This document shows, in pieces, positions 11,333 through 22,523 of a stretch of 64,000 bases of DNA (position 1 is its first letter; every line of letters begins with the position of its first letter). The position numbers were made by a program, and so were the translations under genes. The stretch comes from Agapetus fuscipes (taxonomy: Eukaryota > Arthropoda > Insecta > Trichoptera > Glossosomatidae), in NCBI GenBank assembly GCA_951799405.1, contig CATOGX010000021.1, positions 1 to 64,000 on the forward strand, in the 5' to 3' direction. The notes beneath the pieces are model-generated. The model was given only the letters and a program-made list of their open reading frames with translations, did not search any database and was not told the origin of the DNA.

Positions 11333-12265
11333 ATGCAACGCCACGGCACGCCTGACAGTGAGGTGCTCGAAGAAGATGAGTACCTAGACTTTGCATCCTC
11401 AGCCGCACCCGCACCAGCACATGCGCCTGCACCTACAATCACACGTCCGCCTGTAAACAACCAGCTGCAGAGGACATCGATCGACAGGGTCGCTGTCCGA
11501 GTGCCAATCTTCTGCCCTCAGGACCCCGAGATGTGGTTCTGCATGGCAGAACGGAGCTTTGAAGCAGCTGGAGTGACAGCTGAACAAACAAAATTCGGCT
11601 ATATACTGAGCGCCCTGGATCCCAAATACGCCACCGAGGTGAGAGACATAATTCTTAATCCGCCGGAGAAAGGAGCCTATCAGTTGCTGAAGAGGGAGCT
11701 GACAAAACGACTTAGTTCGACTCAAGAACAGAAGACGCGACGGCTGTTGGAACACGAAGAGGTAGGAGATCGGAAACCTTCGCAATTTCTCAGACACCTG
11801 AGGATGCTTGCGGGGACTGCGGTGGGAGACGAAGTCCTGAGGACGCTCTGGATGAGTCGCTTGCCGCAGTCTATGCAGGTCGTGCTGGCTACGCAGAAGG
11901 GCGTAGAGCTCGACAGGGTTGCCGACCTAGCAGACGCCATGTCTGACTCCACCGCTAACACGCCGTCCATACACGAAACATCCGTGGAGACCTCCTTAAC
12001 TGCTGTCATAAAAAACATGGAGACAGCTCTCCGTGTGGAGATTGCTGAGATCCGCAGGGAGTTTTCAGGCAAGCATGCTTCAAGACCAGTAACAGCTACT
12101 GCAAGATTTCCTCGGGGGAGATCCAGGAGCAGATCATCGGGACGCCCCCAAAACTCTGGCTACAGTCCATCCGGTTCCTGTTGGTATCACGCCAAATTTG
12201 GCTCAAGGGCTAAGAAATGCAGACAACCCTGTAGCTACCAGGGAAACGACATGGGCACTCGCTAG
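11333..12265 (+). CDS. gag: Gag polyprotein of the CsRn1-like element
   Basis: A 310-residue ORF from ATG at 11333, the first good start after a leader of about 380 nt. Its role would be particle assembly and RNA packaging in the cytoplasm. The central region (about residues 55-210) is an alpha-helical retrotransposon capsid type, with residues such as [12 protein letters not shown] and [21 protein letters not shown] basic Arg/Ser stretch follows near residues 255-275. The C-terminus has C-X2-H-X9-C-X3-C (beginning CWYHAKFG), a CHCC arrangement unlike the usual CCHC knuckle and characteristic of CsRn1-clade Gag. The ORF ends at TAG 12263-12265, just past a slippery site that gives access to pol in the -1 frame. 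Confidence 0.88.
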   Translation: MQRHGTPDSEVLEEDEYLDFASSAAPAPAHAPAPTITRPPVNNQLQRTSIDRVAVRVPIFCPQDPEMWFCMAERSFEAAGVTAEQTKFGYILSALDPKYATEVRDIILNPPEKGAYQLLKRELTKRLSSTQEQKTRRLLEHEEVGDRKPSQFLRHLRMLAGTAVGDEVLRTLWMSRLPQSMQVVLATQKGVELDRVADLADAMSDSTANTPSIHETSVETSLTAVIKNMETALRVEIAEIRREFSGKHASRPVTATARFPRGRSRSRSSGRPQNSGYSPSGSCWYHAKFGSRAKKCRQPCSYQGNDMGTR

Positions 12266-12287
12266 ATGCGGCCAGCGAAGCATGCCC
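12241..12287 (+). promoter_or_regulatory. -1 ribosomal frameshift signal between gag and pol
   Basis: The heptamer GGGAAAC (12241-12247) sits in the right phase (G GGA AAC in the gag frame). It is inside the only window where both frames are open, after the pol-frame stop at 12211 and before the gag stop at 12263. Five bases downstream a hairpin can form: GGGCA (12253-12257) with TGCCC (12283-12287), and TCGCT (12259-12263) with AGCGA (12274-12278). Slip site, short spacer and stem are the classic layout. Confidence 0.72.
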
Positions 12288-15200
12288 GATGTCAAGCCGT
12301 CTTTTCATCACCGATCACTCAACTAAAACGAAATTTCTCATAGACACGGGAGCGGACCTGTGTGTCTACCCCCGGCTAAAAATCCAAGGACGCCCAGCCA
12401 AGTCTTCATATGAACTGTCAGCAGCAAATGGGACAACCATAGCCACGTATGGTACCGTCACACTGACGCTAAATCTGGGATTGAGAAGGGATTTCACATG
12501 GAAATTCGTGATCGCGGATGTAACCAAACCTATCATCGGAGTGGACTTCCTAGGCCACTTCGGTTTACTAGTAGACGTCAAACACGGAAAACTTCTCGAC
12601 CGAACCACGCAGCTCGCTACTTCTGGACATCGCAGCAACGTGCATGTTGAGACCGTCAAAACTGTTGCTGGTAAGTCACCATTCCATGCACTTCTTCAGC
12701 AGTTCCCTGACCTCACACGTCCAGATGGTACATCGAGAGAAGTTTGCCACGGCACACGACATCACATCAAAACAACCCCCGGACCACCAGTTTCTGCAAG
12801 ACCAAGACGACTTGCACCTGACAAACTTTCGATAGCTAAAAAGGAATTTCAGAAGATGGCACAACTAGGGATCATCCAACCATCGGAGAGTTGCTGGTCA
12901 TCACCTCTTCATCTCGTCCCGAAATCTGACGAGCAATGGCGACCTTGTGGCGATTATCGAGGTTTAAATGCTAGGACAGTACCTGATCGGTATCCAGTTC
13001 GACACATTCAAGATTTTGCTCAATCTCTGCAAGGACGAACAATTTTCTCAACCATCGATCTTGTTCGAGCCTACAACCAAATCCCAGTCGTTGAAGGAGA
13101 CATACCGAAGACAGCCATCACAACGCCGTTCGGACTATATGAATTTAAATTCATGTCGTTCGGTCTTCGAAACGCCGCTCAAACTTTTCAACGTTTCATT
13201 GACGAAATCCTACTAGGACTTGACTTCTGCTACGCATATATTGATGACATACTCGTCGCATCAACTTCAGAAGAAGAGCACCTACAGCATCTCAAAATTT
13301 TGTTCAAGAAACTTCAAGACTACGGAGTCGTAGTCAACTCCCGAAAATGTTTCTTTGGTCAAGAGGAAGTAAAATTTCTAGGTTATCTTGTCACCGGTGA
13401 AGGCACGCGTCCACTACCTGACAAAGTCGAAGCCATCAAGAAATACACTCGCCCCACAACAATCAAAGATCTACGCAGATTTCTGGGTATAATCAATTTC
13501 TATAGAAGATTCATACCTAAAGCCGCGCAGATCCAAGCACCATTAAACGCCCTACTGACGAACAACGCCAAAGGAAAACAACCGATTATCTGGACTTCAG
13601 AAGCTATCGTCGCCTTTGACGCCTGCAAGGAGAGCCTGGCCGACGCTACGTTGATATCTCATCCTAGAAGCGATGATACCCAACTAGCCATCATCAGTGA
13701 CGCCTCCGACACAGCAGTAGGTGCAGCACTCCAACAACTCGTAAATGGAAAATGGGAACCACTGGCGTTCTTTTCGAAAAAGTTGAGCGCCGCTGAACGC
13801 AAGTACGGAGCTTATGATCGAGAATTGCTAGCTATATACCTAGCGATCAAGTACTTCAAATATATGGTAGAAGCGCGAAATTTTATCATATTCACTGATC
13901 ATAAGCCGATAACATTCGCTTTCAAACAAAAAGCGGAAAAATGTACACCACGACAATTCAGACATCTCGATTATATAGGTCAGTTTTCAACGGACATACG
14001 ACATGTATCCGGAAAAGACAACATCGTCGCTGACGCACTATCCAGGATTGAAGCCATCGACACTACTACAGTAGATTTCAACGCACTAGCTAAGGATCAA
14101 GAAAGCGATCCGGAAATGCAAACATTCTTACAGGAAGAATCTGTATTAAAACTTAAGAAGATTCAGATTCCGAATACTGAGGTAACCGTTTTCTGTGACA
14201 TCTCAACACCAAACGCAAGACCGTTTGTCACCACAAAGCACAGACGCGCAGTATTCAACTCCATCCACAGGCTATCACATCCAGGAATCAGAGCGACAAC
14301 CAAGCTTATCACAGAACGATACGTTTGGCCGTCTATCAAGAAAGATTGCAAGAACTGGACCCAAAACTGTATTCAATGCCAGAAAAACAAAGTAACTCGA
14401 CACGTTTCAGCACCATTAGGAACATTTCTGCCACCATCTGCCAGATTCGAGCATGTCCACATAGACATCATCATTCTACCTATGTCCGAAGGAAATAGGT
14501 ACTGTCTGACATGCGTGGATCGGTTCACCCGATGGCCAGAAGCATTTCCCATCGAAGACCAAGAAGCTAATACCGTAGCACGAGTATTCTACGATGGCTG
14601 GATCACAAGATTTGGAGCCCCTCGTAGAATCACCACAGACCAAGGAAAGCAATTCGAATCAAACCTGTTCAGGCAACTGAATAACCTGACTGGTACAACT
14701 CGAATTCACACAACCGCCTACCATCCAGCAGCAAATGGCATGGTAGAGCGTCTTCATCGACAACTCAAGGCAGCAATAAAATGTCATGAAAATGAGCGAT
14801 GGACACAGACACTCCCAACAGTGCTCATGGGTATTCGAGCAGCATGGAGAGAAGATCTACAAGCAACGCCAGCAGAACTTGTGTATGGCACACCTCTACG
14901 CCTACCCGGCGACTTCCTTGGCTCTGACAGCAAACAACAAGATGCTCACGGTTTCGCACACATCCTGCGACAGCACTTTGAAAACGTACGCCCAGTACCC
15001 GGAACGCACCACGGGGAAAAGAAGAGTTTCATTTTCAAAAACCTTACTACAACCACACATGTTTTTCTACGTGACGACACTGTGAAAAAGCCTCTACAAT
15101 CGCCTTATGAAGGACCTTATGAAGTGATTAAGCGCAACAACAGAACTTTCGATATACGGAAAAACGGCAAAGATATTACAGTCACTGTTGATAGACTCAA

Positions 15201-15360
15201 ACCCGCCTACATCACAACGGGCGAGGAAGCACGAGTAATCACAACACCAACAAGCCCCAGCACGGAAAAACCAGCCAACCTTCCAGAACAAACCTCCGAG
15301 AAAATCATAACCACAAAATCTGGAAGAAGAGTAAAATTTCCTGACAGGCTTGATGTGTAA
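12247..15360 (+). CDS. pol: Pol polyprotein: protease, RT, RNase H, integrase
   Basis: The frame is entered by -1 frameshifting; an internal ATG at 12289 also exists and the residue numbers here count from it. Protease has DTGAD at 19-23. Reverse transcriptase has the first Asp in [11 protein letters not shown] (D257) and YIDD at 317-320. RNase H has D471 (SDASD), E512 (RELLA), D537 (TDHKP) and D582 (ADALSR). Integrase has an HHCC zinc module (H660, H664, C694, C697) and a DD35E core (D726, D784, E820), followed by a basic C-terminal domain. No stop or frameshift interrupts 1023 codons. The product would copy the RNA in the particle and integrate the cDNA in the nucleus. Confidence 0.94.
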   Translation, partial: RHGHSLDAASEACPMSSRLFITDHSTKTKFLIDTGADLCVYPRLKIQGRPAKSSYELSAANGTTIATYGTVTLTLNLGLRRDFTWKFVIADVTKPIIGVDFLGHFGLLVDVKHGKLLDRTTQLATSGHRSNVHVETVKTVAGKSPFHALLQQFPDLTRPDGTSREVCHGTRHHIKTTPGPPVSARPRRLAPDKLSIAKKEFQKMAQLGIIQPSESCWSSPLHLVPKSDEQWRPCGDYRGLNARTVPDRYPVRHIQDFAQSLQGRTIFSTIDLVRAYNQIPVVEGDIPKTAITTPFGLYEFKFMSFGLRNAAQTFQRFIDEILLGLDFCYAYIDDILVASTSEEEHLQHLKILFKKLQDYGVVVNSRKCFFGQEEVKFLGYLVTGEGTRPLPDKVEAIKKYTRPTTIKDLRRFLGIINFYRRFIPKAAQIQAPLNALLTNNAKGKQPIIWTSEAIVAFDACKESLADATLISHPRSDDTQLAIISDASDTAVGAALQQLVNGKWEPLAFFSKKLSAAERKYGAYDRELLAIYLAIKYFKYMVEARNFIIFTDHKPITFAFKQKAEKCTPRQFRHLDYIGQFSTDIRHVSGKDNIVADALSRIEAIDTTTVDFNALAKDQESDPEMQTFLQEESVLKLKKIQIPNTEVTVFCDISTPNARPFVTTKHRRAVFNSIHRLSHPGIRATTKLITERYVWPSIKKDCKNWTQNCIQCQKNKVTRHVSAPLGTFLPPSARFEHVHIDIIILPMSEGNRYCLTCVDRFTRWPEAFPIEDQEANTVARVFYDGWITRFGAPRRITTDQGKQFESNLFRQLNNLTGTTRIHTTAYHPAANGMVERLHRQLKAAIKCHENERWTQTLPTVLMGIRAAWREDLQATPAELVYGTPLRLPGDFLGSDSKQQDAHGFAHILRQHFENVRPVPGTHHGEKKSFIFKNLTTTTHVFLRDDTVKKPLQSPYEGPYEVIKRNNRTFDIRKNGKDITVTVDRLKPAYITTGEEARVITTPTSPSTEKPANLPEQTSEKIITTKSGRRVKFPDRLDV

Positions 15361-15617
15361 ACAACGCATACATACATTTTTCATCATTTTATTACTGTAT
15401 CGTAAAACACAAGCAGAGAACACATGTTGACAACCCCTGCAAAAGGCACAAAATACAAACACAACATCAGGTCACTCACCAAGAGTCCAAAGTCGATATT
15501 TTCGCAACATGCAACATCAGCTTAAATGAAACACTCATCAGCCAACTCAATTGCACAATCCAAAATATCGCAAACTGATCATAGTGACGCATCACATAAT
15601 GACTCAAATAATTGTCA

Positions 15618-15902
15618 ATGTGTCAGTTCACTAGCAGTCTTCAACAAACCAACATGGGATCAACATCCAGCAAAGAAGAGCTAGTCATCGCACAGACCGC
15701 AAGCGGAGCCGCTGAAACCAGCGCTCACAGGACAACGCATCGTTTAACCCTTTCAATATTAATCATAATATGTATTTTGTGCTTCAGCATTGGTGTTTAC
15801 CTAGTGTGGAGGAAATGCCGGAGACAAGTGAAAAACGATGTCCTGACACAGCTCCGGATCCTGGAGAAAACCCAGCAGCCTCTACCGAAGATCCGTCAAT
15901 GA
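15618..15902 (+). CDS. Small predicted myristoylated membrane protein, element ORF3a
   Basis: This ORF lies between pol and the 3' LTR. In-frame ATGs are at 15618 and 15654; the second gives an 82-residue protein starting MGSTSSKEE, which fits the N-myristoylation consensus (Gly2, Ser6, Lys7). A strongly hydrophobic segment (SILIIICILCFSIGVYLVW) follows, then a basic stop-transfer stretch (RKCRRQ) and a polar tail, so a single-pass membrane protein is predicted. The stop overlaps the next start as ATGA at 15899-15902. It is too short and cysteine-poor for a fusion-type envelope protein. I do not recognise a named family. Start choice and expression are uncertain, but its intact state in a young element argues for use. 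Confidence 0.5.
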   Translation: MCQFTSSLQQTNMGSTSSKEELVIAQTASGAAETSAHRTTHRLTLSILIIICILCFSIGVYLVWRKCRRQVKNDVLTQLRILEKTQQPLPKIRQ

Positions 15903-16063
15903 GGATCGGGACAAGCAGGCCAGCTAAGATGAAGGACAACGACTCGGAGACAATCACGATAACCATTTTCATCATCGTGGTTATCCTCCTCACCATCTTC
16001 ATGACCCATGGACTACGAGAATTTGGCAGAAGTCTGATCATCCAACCAGACGCATACTGCTGA
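15899..16063 (+). CDS. Small predicted membrane protein, element ORF3b
   Basis: A 54-residue ORF whose ATG overlaps the stop of ORF3a (ATGA, 15899-15902), a layout that allows termination-reinitiation. A second Met is at 15929. It has a polar N-terminus (MKDNDSE), one hydrophobic segment (ITIFIIVVILLTIFM) and a short tail ending in Cys. It resembles no family I know. It may be coding only by chance, since it is short, but it and ORF3a each carry one membrane segment. Confidence 0.35.
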   Translation: MRIGTSRPAKMKDNDSETITITIFIIVVILLTIFMTHGLREFGRSLIIQPDAYC

Positions 16064-16115
16064 CGAGACAAATTCCCATCTATGTATCTCTACCTTTATC
16101 GCGATCTGAATCGCT

Positions 16116-16129
16116 GGGAAGGGGGTACC
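16116..16129 (+). other. Polypurine tract of the CsRn1-like element
   Basis: GGGAAGGGGGTACC lies directly before the 3' LTR, where the plus-strand DNA primer is expected. Confidence 0.7.
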
Positions 16130-16617
16130 TGTGGTGAACATACTTACAACACATTTCGTTCTATGTAGTCTGATTACAGTTGCAGTCCATGCGTCACATA
16201 CAATGTGACGTCATCATCGTTGGACGGTGAAATTCATTACCATATATGGTCACAGAGAGTGAAATTCATTACCATATATGGTCACGAAGAAAGACCACTC
16301 GCTGTCGCCATCTTGGGAATGATCACCGCCCGACACGCACGGCACTCCGCGATCGACTGTCAACTCGTTAAGACGCATCCCCGTCGTTGTCACATTCTCC
16401 ACGCTCGAATCACTCAGTTATAATATTCTTAATAATATTCAACTCTAATATAATATATTCTCAATAATATTCTACAATACAATACTGTGTAATCTCTGCT
16501 AAATATTAAAGTCAAGTTTGTCCAACAAGTGTTTTTATTTACCTCCACAACAACCAAGGAGTGGTGTTGGATGCTAGCTACCTTCAGTAGAACTCGCTAC
16601 CGACATCACCCCTTACA
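16130..16617 (+). repeat. 3' LTR of the CsRn1-like element
   Basis: This is the 488-bp partner of the 5' LTR, with no difference found by eye. CRE and CArG motifs recur at +5692 from those in the 5' LTR. It is followed by the GTCA duplication and satellite S2. Confidence 0.95.
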
Positions 16618-17470
16618 GTCATATGAAAAATCATATTTTTTGCGATGGAAGATTGTGAAAAAACGAAACCATAGACTGTATTTTTTTACGATTGATTATG
16701 TTAAGTAGAGATGTAATCAAGCATATTAGGCAATGAAATTTGAGAGATTCTACCCAAGCCATAGAGAAAAAAAATGCTGAAATTTTCATGGTCATATGAA
16801 ATTTCATTTTTTTTGCGATGGAAGATTGTGAAAAAACGAAACCATAGACTGTATTTTTTTACGATTGATTATGTTAACTAGAGATGTAATCAAGCATGTT
16901 GAGCAATAAAATTTGGGAGATTCTACCCAAGCCATAGAGAAAAAAAATGCTGAAATTTTTATAGTCTTATGAAATTTCATACTTTTTGCGATGGAAGATT
17001 GTGAAAAAACGAAATCATAGACTGTATTTTTTTACGATTGATTATGTTAACTAGAGATGTAATCAAGCATATTGAGTAATAAAATTTGGGAGATTCTACC
17101 CAAGCCATAGAGAAAAAAAATGCTGAAATTTTCATAGTCATATGAAATTTTATTTTTTTTGCGATGGAAGAGTGTGAAAAAACGAAACCATAGACAGTAT
17201 TTTTTTACGATTGATTATGTTAACTAGGGATATATTCAAGCATAATCAGCAATCAAATTTGGGAGATTCTACCCAAACCGTTGAGAAAAAAAATGCTGAA
17301 ATTTTAAAAGTCACCTGAAATTTCATTTTTTTTGCGATGGAAGATTGTGAAAAAACGAAATGATATACTGTATTTTTCTACGATTGATTACGTTAACTAG
17401 AGATGAAATCAAGCATTTTGAGCAATAAAATTAGGGAGGTTCTTCCCAAGCCATAGAGAAGAAAATGTTC
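16618..17470 (+). repeat. Satellite S2, five-monomer block, 173-bp period
   Basis: The ATAGACTG landmark falls at 16671, 16844, 17017, 17190 and 17363, always 173 bp apart. Monomers contain the perfect palindrome ATGAAATTTCAT or variants of it, at the place where S1 has its dyad. The last monomer decays into unique AT-rich sequence (17471-17657) with no recognisable content. Confidence 0.95.
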
Positions 17471-18177
17471 AAAAATATACAACGATAATTTTTACCACCT
17501 GATGATGATCACTGCGTAATCAAAAACGTTTGTGTCTAAACTTAAAAAAATGAAACAGAGTGAAAATATAACAGAGTTTGAATAACTAAAGAAAAGATAA
17601 ATTTTTACAGTGTTAATGCACCAACTATCCAAAATATTAAAAATATAATCTAATTTCATTATGGGAATGCTTTCCAGTTTGAAAGCCGTGTGAATCCAGT
17701 TGGAATTTAACTTTTTTTATATTTTAATTAATAAATAAAAACATTACCAAATATAATAAAGAACGGTCTATTTTTGATAGAGTGATATTTTCCTAGCAAC
17801 CCAGGAAGAGATTGCGGTAACCAACCCCTTTGGAAGCCTGGGTAGGTGAGCAGACGGGAGACGGGGGTCTGGGGTGCTCGCGTCAGTACTGAACTGGCGA
17901 GGAGCTTTCTGGATGGTACCGGTGCAGGCCGCGTACCTGAGGATGGTGGTTGCCAGGAAACTGTACAGCCGGCGTCCACAGCCCGAGTCAGCTGGGCTAC
18001 TGCACTGATGGAGGGCAGCAGTATCCATCACAACTGGAAGTAAGCGGAGGCAATGGATGCCAGAACGGTTACTTCACAGACTATTCCAGGCGCAGCTGCA
18101 ACAGCCTCAACGACTGGAATACTGCGGTGCAGAAGGCAACGGGAAACCACTGCACTAATTTCCCAAGAAAACCCAAA

Positions 18178-18500
18178 ATGACAGCAAACCAATCAATAGG
18201 AAGGCCGTCGAGCGATCCGGCTGACACCCGGCGCCTCTGGGGGTCCGGGCCCCGAGGTGGGAAATCGGTGACCGGGCACATCGGTGTGACGCACCAGGCA
18301 CCATGTGGGAAATGTGCGACTGGTGAGGCAAATTCCTTTCCAAGAATGTCCGTGCGTGACAAACACAAAATTGGCACCTGGAATGTCCGAGGACTACGCC
18401 TGCCAGGAAAGACAGATATTCTTGAGAATGAGATGGCCAACCACAGTTTAAACATACTCGGAGTCTCAGAAACACACTGGACAGAAAATGGACACTTCAC
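18178..18500 (+). pseudogene. RTE-C ORF, 5' part (endonuclease N-terminus)
   Basis: The frame is open from at least 17950 without ATG; the first ATG is 18178. The segment ending at 18500 has KIGTWNVRGL (first endonuclease motif) and ILGVSETHW (the catalytic Glu motif). It is cut at 18500 by the CR1-like insert. The continuing frame resumes at 19797, and removing the insert with one copy of the TTCAC duplication leaves the phase unchanged. The ORF was therefore intact at the moment of insertion. Confidence 0.8.
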
Positions 18501-19700
18501 GTGCTTGTATCGGATATGATATCAGCTGTGGAGTGTGGTAATCTAGCCTTACTGGCGCTTCTTGATATGAGTGCGGCCTTTGACACAGTAAGTCACCCAA
18601 TTCTTATTGAGAGATTGGAGGTGTCATTTGGTTTGACCGGAGGGGCTTTGGCGTGGTTTTCTTCCTATCTGGTGGAGCGCAGACAGGCGGTGCGTATTTG
18701 TGATAGTGTTTCACCTACCTACTCGCTGTCTTCCGGGGTCCCACAGGGCTCTGTGCTGGGTCCGATCCTTTTCATATTGTATACTGCTGAGATTGAGAGT
18801 ATTGTTGAAAAATGGGGCCTCATCGCACACTCATATGCAGATGACTGGCAAATATACTCTCATTCTCGGCCAGACATGGCTGAGGACCTCAGTTGCAGGG
18901 TCTCTGGGTGTATCGCGGAGGTCGGTGGGTGGATGAGGAACAATGGCCTAATCTTAAACATGGATAAGACGGAGATACTCTGGGCAGCCACATCGAGGCG
19001 TGACCACCTTCTGGTGAATAGAGTACCACTCTCCATAGGAGGTAAGCTAATCCAGCCTTCTGATTCGGTAAGACTTCTAGGAGTCTTACTGGATCGTAAC
19101 CTGACACTGGATAGGCAAATAGATGCCACAATAGCTTCTTCTTTTTTTTCGCTTCGCCAAATAAAGGCAATAAGAAAATGTCTGCCGTCAGATGCGGTTA
19201 AGACCCTGGTGAGTGCGTTTGTGATGTCTCGGATTGACTATTGCTCGAGACTTTATAGTGGTCAGCCGAAGAAACAGTTTAATCGCTTTCAATCTGTGTT
19301 GAATTCGGCAGCAAGACTCATATTCGGGATTCCCAAATTCGCTCACATCACCCCGCTGTTAAAAAAACTTCATTGGCTTCGTTTCCCGGAGAGGGTGGTC
19401 TTCCGTGTTTGTTTAATGGTATATAAAGCCATCAATGGCTTGGCCCCACCTTATCTGGCTGATATAATTTCACCTGTTGAAATGGGTGTTAGGAGGCAGA
19501 CACTCAGATCTGCGGGTGATGGAGTAGTCAATTTGGTTCAGCCGCGCCGTCAGATTCGTACAAACTTCGGAGACCGCGCTTTCCGTGTTGCGGGGCCGGT
19601 GGAGTGGAACAGACTGCCACCCGGAGTGAAGAACTCCAAATCTGTGGGTGTATTTCGAGGAGCACTCAAGGCACACTTGTTTAGAAAGTCTTATCCATGA
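18501..19700 (+). CDS. CR1/L2-like reverse transcriptase, C-terminal fragment
   Basis: An open frame of about 399 residues lacking the endonuclease and the RT N-terminus. It starts in the RT palm (LLDMSAAFDTVSHPIL), then has SSGVPQGSVLGPILF and SYADDWQIYSH with the catalytic Asp pair. Next come the thumb and the typical CR1 C-terminal region (SRIDYCSRL, HITPLLKKLHWL, YKAINGLAPPYL, GDRAFRVAGPVEWNRLP). The frame is uninterrupted, so the insertion is not very old. The 5' truncation makes it non-functional. The first codon is simply the truncation point. Confidence 0.88.
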   Translation: MLVSDMISAVECGNLALLALLDMSAAFDTVSHPILIERLEVSFGLTGGALAWFSSYLVERRQAVRICDSVSPTYSLSSGVPQGSVLGPILFILYTAEIESIVEKWGLIAHSYADDWQIYSHSRPDMAEDLSCRVSGCIAEVGGWMRNNGLILNMDKTEILWAATSRRDHLLVNRVPLSIGGKLIQPSDSVRLLGVLLDRNLTLDRQIDATIASSFFSLRQIKAIRKCLPSDAVKTLVSAFVMSRIDYCSRLYSGQPKKQFNRFQSVLNSAARLIFGIPKFAHITPLLKKLHWLRFPERVVFRVCLMVYKAINGLAPPYLADIISPVEMGVRRQTLRSAGDGVVNLVQPRRQIRTNFGDRAFRVAGPVEWNRLPPGVKNSKSVGVFRGALKAHLFRKSYP

Positions 19701-19796
19701 TCGGAGAGGGCCCTTGAGGTGTGACACACACAAAAACGGCGCTCTCTTATCATGTGTAATTTAAAATAAATCAGCCTGTTATTATTATTATTATTA
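18501..19796 (+). mobile_element. 5'-truncated CR1/L2-like retrotransposon
   Basis: A 1296-bp insertion within the RTE ORF, flanked by the target duplication TTCAC (18496-18500 and 19797-19801). It ends in an (ATT)n microsatellite after GTGTAATTTAAAATAAATCA. A second, shorter copy of the same 3' end lies at 26938-27070. Confidence 0.9.
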
Positions 19797-22523
19797 TTCA
19801 CAACAGCCAATGGCAATACCATCTACTTCTCAGGCAATGCAGGTGCAACATTTAGCGGGGTAGCAGTTATTTTAACAGCTCAGTTAAATAAGTCTGTCAT
19901 TGGATACAATCCCATTAATGACAGAATGATCCACATCAAACTGAACACCCAACCTTGCAAATTTAATATTATACAAGTATATGCACCAACTGCCGATGCC
20001 CCAGATGAAACCATTGATGATTTTTATACCACTCTCAAGCAAACACTTGCTCAAATACCAAACAAAGAAATAACGCTGGTTATCGGAGATCTCAATGCAA
20101 AAGTTGGATCTAACAGTTACCTTGAGGACACAGTCGGCCATTACGGTGTTGGCATACAAAATGACAGAGGTGAACGACTGATCCAATTCGCCATAGAGGA
20201 AAAAATGACAATCATGAATACCTGGTTTAAACAGCACATCAGACGCCTGTACACATGGATATCACCAGGTGATAGATGTCGCAACCAGATTGACTATATC
20301 ATGATAAAAAACCGCTGGAGATCTTCAATAGGCAGTGTTAAAACGTATCCTGGTGCTGACTGCGGCTCTGATCATAATTTGTTAATTGCACAGATTAGAG
20401 TCAAATTTAAAATCATCAAAAGGAATGTGTTTAAAACTTTAAAGCTTAATGAGCAAGAAATAAAATGCTTTGGAGTGGATATTAGGAATCAAGATGCTGA
20501 TTTCCAAATAAACTCTCTCAATAATGTTGACCAGTGCTGGAACAGCTTCAAAGACAAAATTGTCCAAACTGCCAAGAAACATCATAAACCCAGAAATGAA
20601 AAGAGGAAGTCTTGGATATCGGAACCCACATGGGACATGATATCAAAGCGGAAAGCTATGAGAATAACAGGGAACTCATCCGCAGAAACAAAACAGGAAT
20701 ACTCTAGACTTAATAAAGAGGTACAAAAACTTTGCAGACGGGACAAAAATAAACAAATCTCTAATATCTGTGCTGAGATAGAAGCAAAAACAAATAGTGT
20801 TACAACAAAGGATCTCTTTCAAAAGGTCAAACTCTTAACCCACGATTTCAAACCTCAAACATGGGCAATAGAGGACCACAATGGAAGCACTTTGACGGAC
20901 ATTGAGAGCGTCTTAGAGAGATGGCGAGATTACTGTTCTGAGCTATATACTGACCCCTCAATAGCTGCAAGTCCTACTTTTGATGGTCAAACCATGGAAC
21001 CCGATATTCTGGAAGAAGAGGTTCGAGATGCACTGAAAATACTAAAATGCAACAAATCCCCCGGCAATGACTACTTACAAGCCGAACTTTTAAAAGAACT
21101 AGGGGATAAGGGCATAAAAACAATTTTAGATCTCTGCAACCTTGTATGGAAAACGGGAATATGGCCTCAAGAATGGACAGAGTCTGTATTTATTCCTCTT
21201 CACAAAAAAGGATCATCCAAAAAATGTGCAAATTACAGAACGATAGCACTTATCTCTCACACCAGCAAGATATTGTTATATGTGCTAAAGGCGCGTTTGC
21301 ACAGCTATATTGGATGGCAAATTCCTAAGGAACAGGCTGGTTTTGTGAAAGGAAGAGGTACAAGAGAACAGATTCTCAACATCCGTCAGATTATTGAAAA
21401 GAGCAGAGAGTTCCTGACGCCAGTTGTTTTATGTTTTATTGATTACAAGAAGGCTTTTGATTGCGTGAAGTGGGAATATTTGTGGAAAGTTCTCAAGGAA
21501 ATGGGGGTTCCATCCCATTTGATAAAACTCATCCACGGACTTTACACTCCTAGTAAGGCAATCATAAGGATTAATGGCATGAACACAACAAGTTTTCCCA
21601 CAGAAAAAGGTGTAAGACAGGGATGCATCCTCTCCCCTGACCTGTTTAATATCTATGGGGAATACATAATGCGCAGGGCTCTGTACCAATGGGATGGTGG
21701 AGTGTCTATTGGTGGCGTAAAGCTGTCCAATTTAAGATATGCGGATGACACAACACTTTTGGCCAAAAACCCGAGAGAGATGGCAGATCTCCTTAAACGA
21801 GTAGAGACCGAGAGCAAGGCACTGGGACTCGAGATCAACCAGAGTAAAACCAAGATCATGATCATAGATCGATCAAAAAAGTTTGGTGATCTGGGAAACT
21901 CATTTCAAGGTTTGGAGATCATAAACGAGTTCCAGTTCCTTGGATCTCAAATTAGTAACGAAGGATCTTGCGAAGGAGAAATTAGACGCCGTATCGCCAT
22001 TGCCAAAAGTGCCATGTCTAAGCTGGACAAAATATGGAAAGACCGGGGTGTGAGTAACAGCACCAAGATTAAGCTTGTCAGGAGTCTGGTCCACTCTACT
22101 TTTCTCTATGCTGCTGAAACATGGACCATAAAAGCAGCAGAAAGAAGAAAAATTGACGCTTTTGAAATGTGGTGCTGGAGGCGCATGCTTCGAATCCCAT
22201 GGACGGCTAGACGCACCAATGAGTCCATTCATCGGGAGCTGCGTTTGGATGGCTTGGCTCTGGCCAACATGTGTACACGCCGTATTCTTCAGTTCTTCGG
22301 ACACGTTGTCCGTGGCAATGAGGATAGCCTGGAACGACTGGTTGTGATCGGTAACTTGGAGGGGAAGAGAGGAAGAGGTAGATCCCCCACACGATGGACC
22401 GATCAAGTGAAGACAGCAGCAGGCACCTCGGTAGTTGGAGCGTTGCGGGCAGCGCAGTCGAGGGAGAGCTGGAGAAGATTGGTTGCTTCCACAAGGGTCA
22501 CAACCCTCAGTAATGAGGAATAG
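19797..22523 (+). pseudogene. RTE-C ORF, 3' part (endonuclease C-terminus, RT, C-terminal domain)
   Basis: The frame resumes directly after the insert. Its first Met, 19926, is not a real start. Endonuclease motifs continue: LVIGDLNAKVG (Asp-X-Asn), NQIDYIM and GSDHNLLIAQ (Ser-Asp-His). RT follows with NKSPGNDYLQAELLK, FIDYKKAFDCV, KGVRQGCILSPDLF and LRYADDTTLLAK. The C-terminal domain has LYAAETWTIK, MWCWRRMLRIPW, FFGHVVRG and GRGRSPTRW. About 900 codons have no stop, so apart from the insertion the element looks recently functional. Confidence 0.88.

Larger units (their letters stand above)
10438..16617 (+). mobile_element. Complete Ty3/gypsy LTR retrotransposon, CsRn1-like clade
   Basis: The element is 6180 bp, with 488-bp LTRs (TGT...ACA) that appear identical by eye, and a 4-bp target duplication GTCA (10434-10437 and 16618-16621) in satellite S2. 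Internal order is tRNA-Trp primer site, leader, gag, pol (PR-RT-RNase H-IN) in the -1 frame, two small membrane ORFs, and polypurine tract. A tRNA-Trp primer and a C-X2-H-X9-C-X3-C Gag motif are known marks of the CsRn1 clade; the assignment rests on these. All catalytic residues I checked are present, so it may be competent and very young. Confidence 0.92.

Noticed and set aside
15094..15462. Minus-strand ORFs within gag/pol
   Set aside because: Antisense to a clearly coding Ty3/gypsy pol; no independent support.
15618..16063. An env gene in the CsRn1-like element
   Set aside because: The two ORFs are far too short and lack a signal peptide, cysteine-rich ectodomain and furin-type site.
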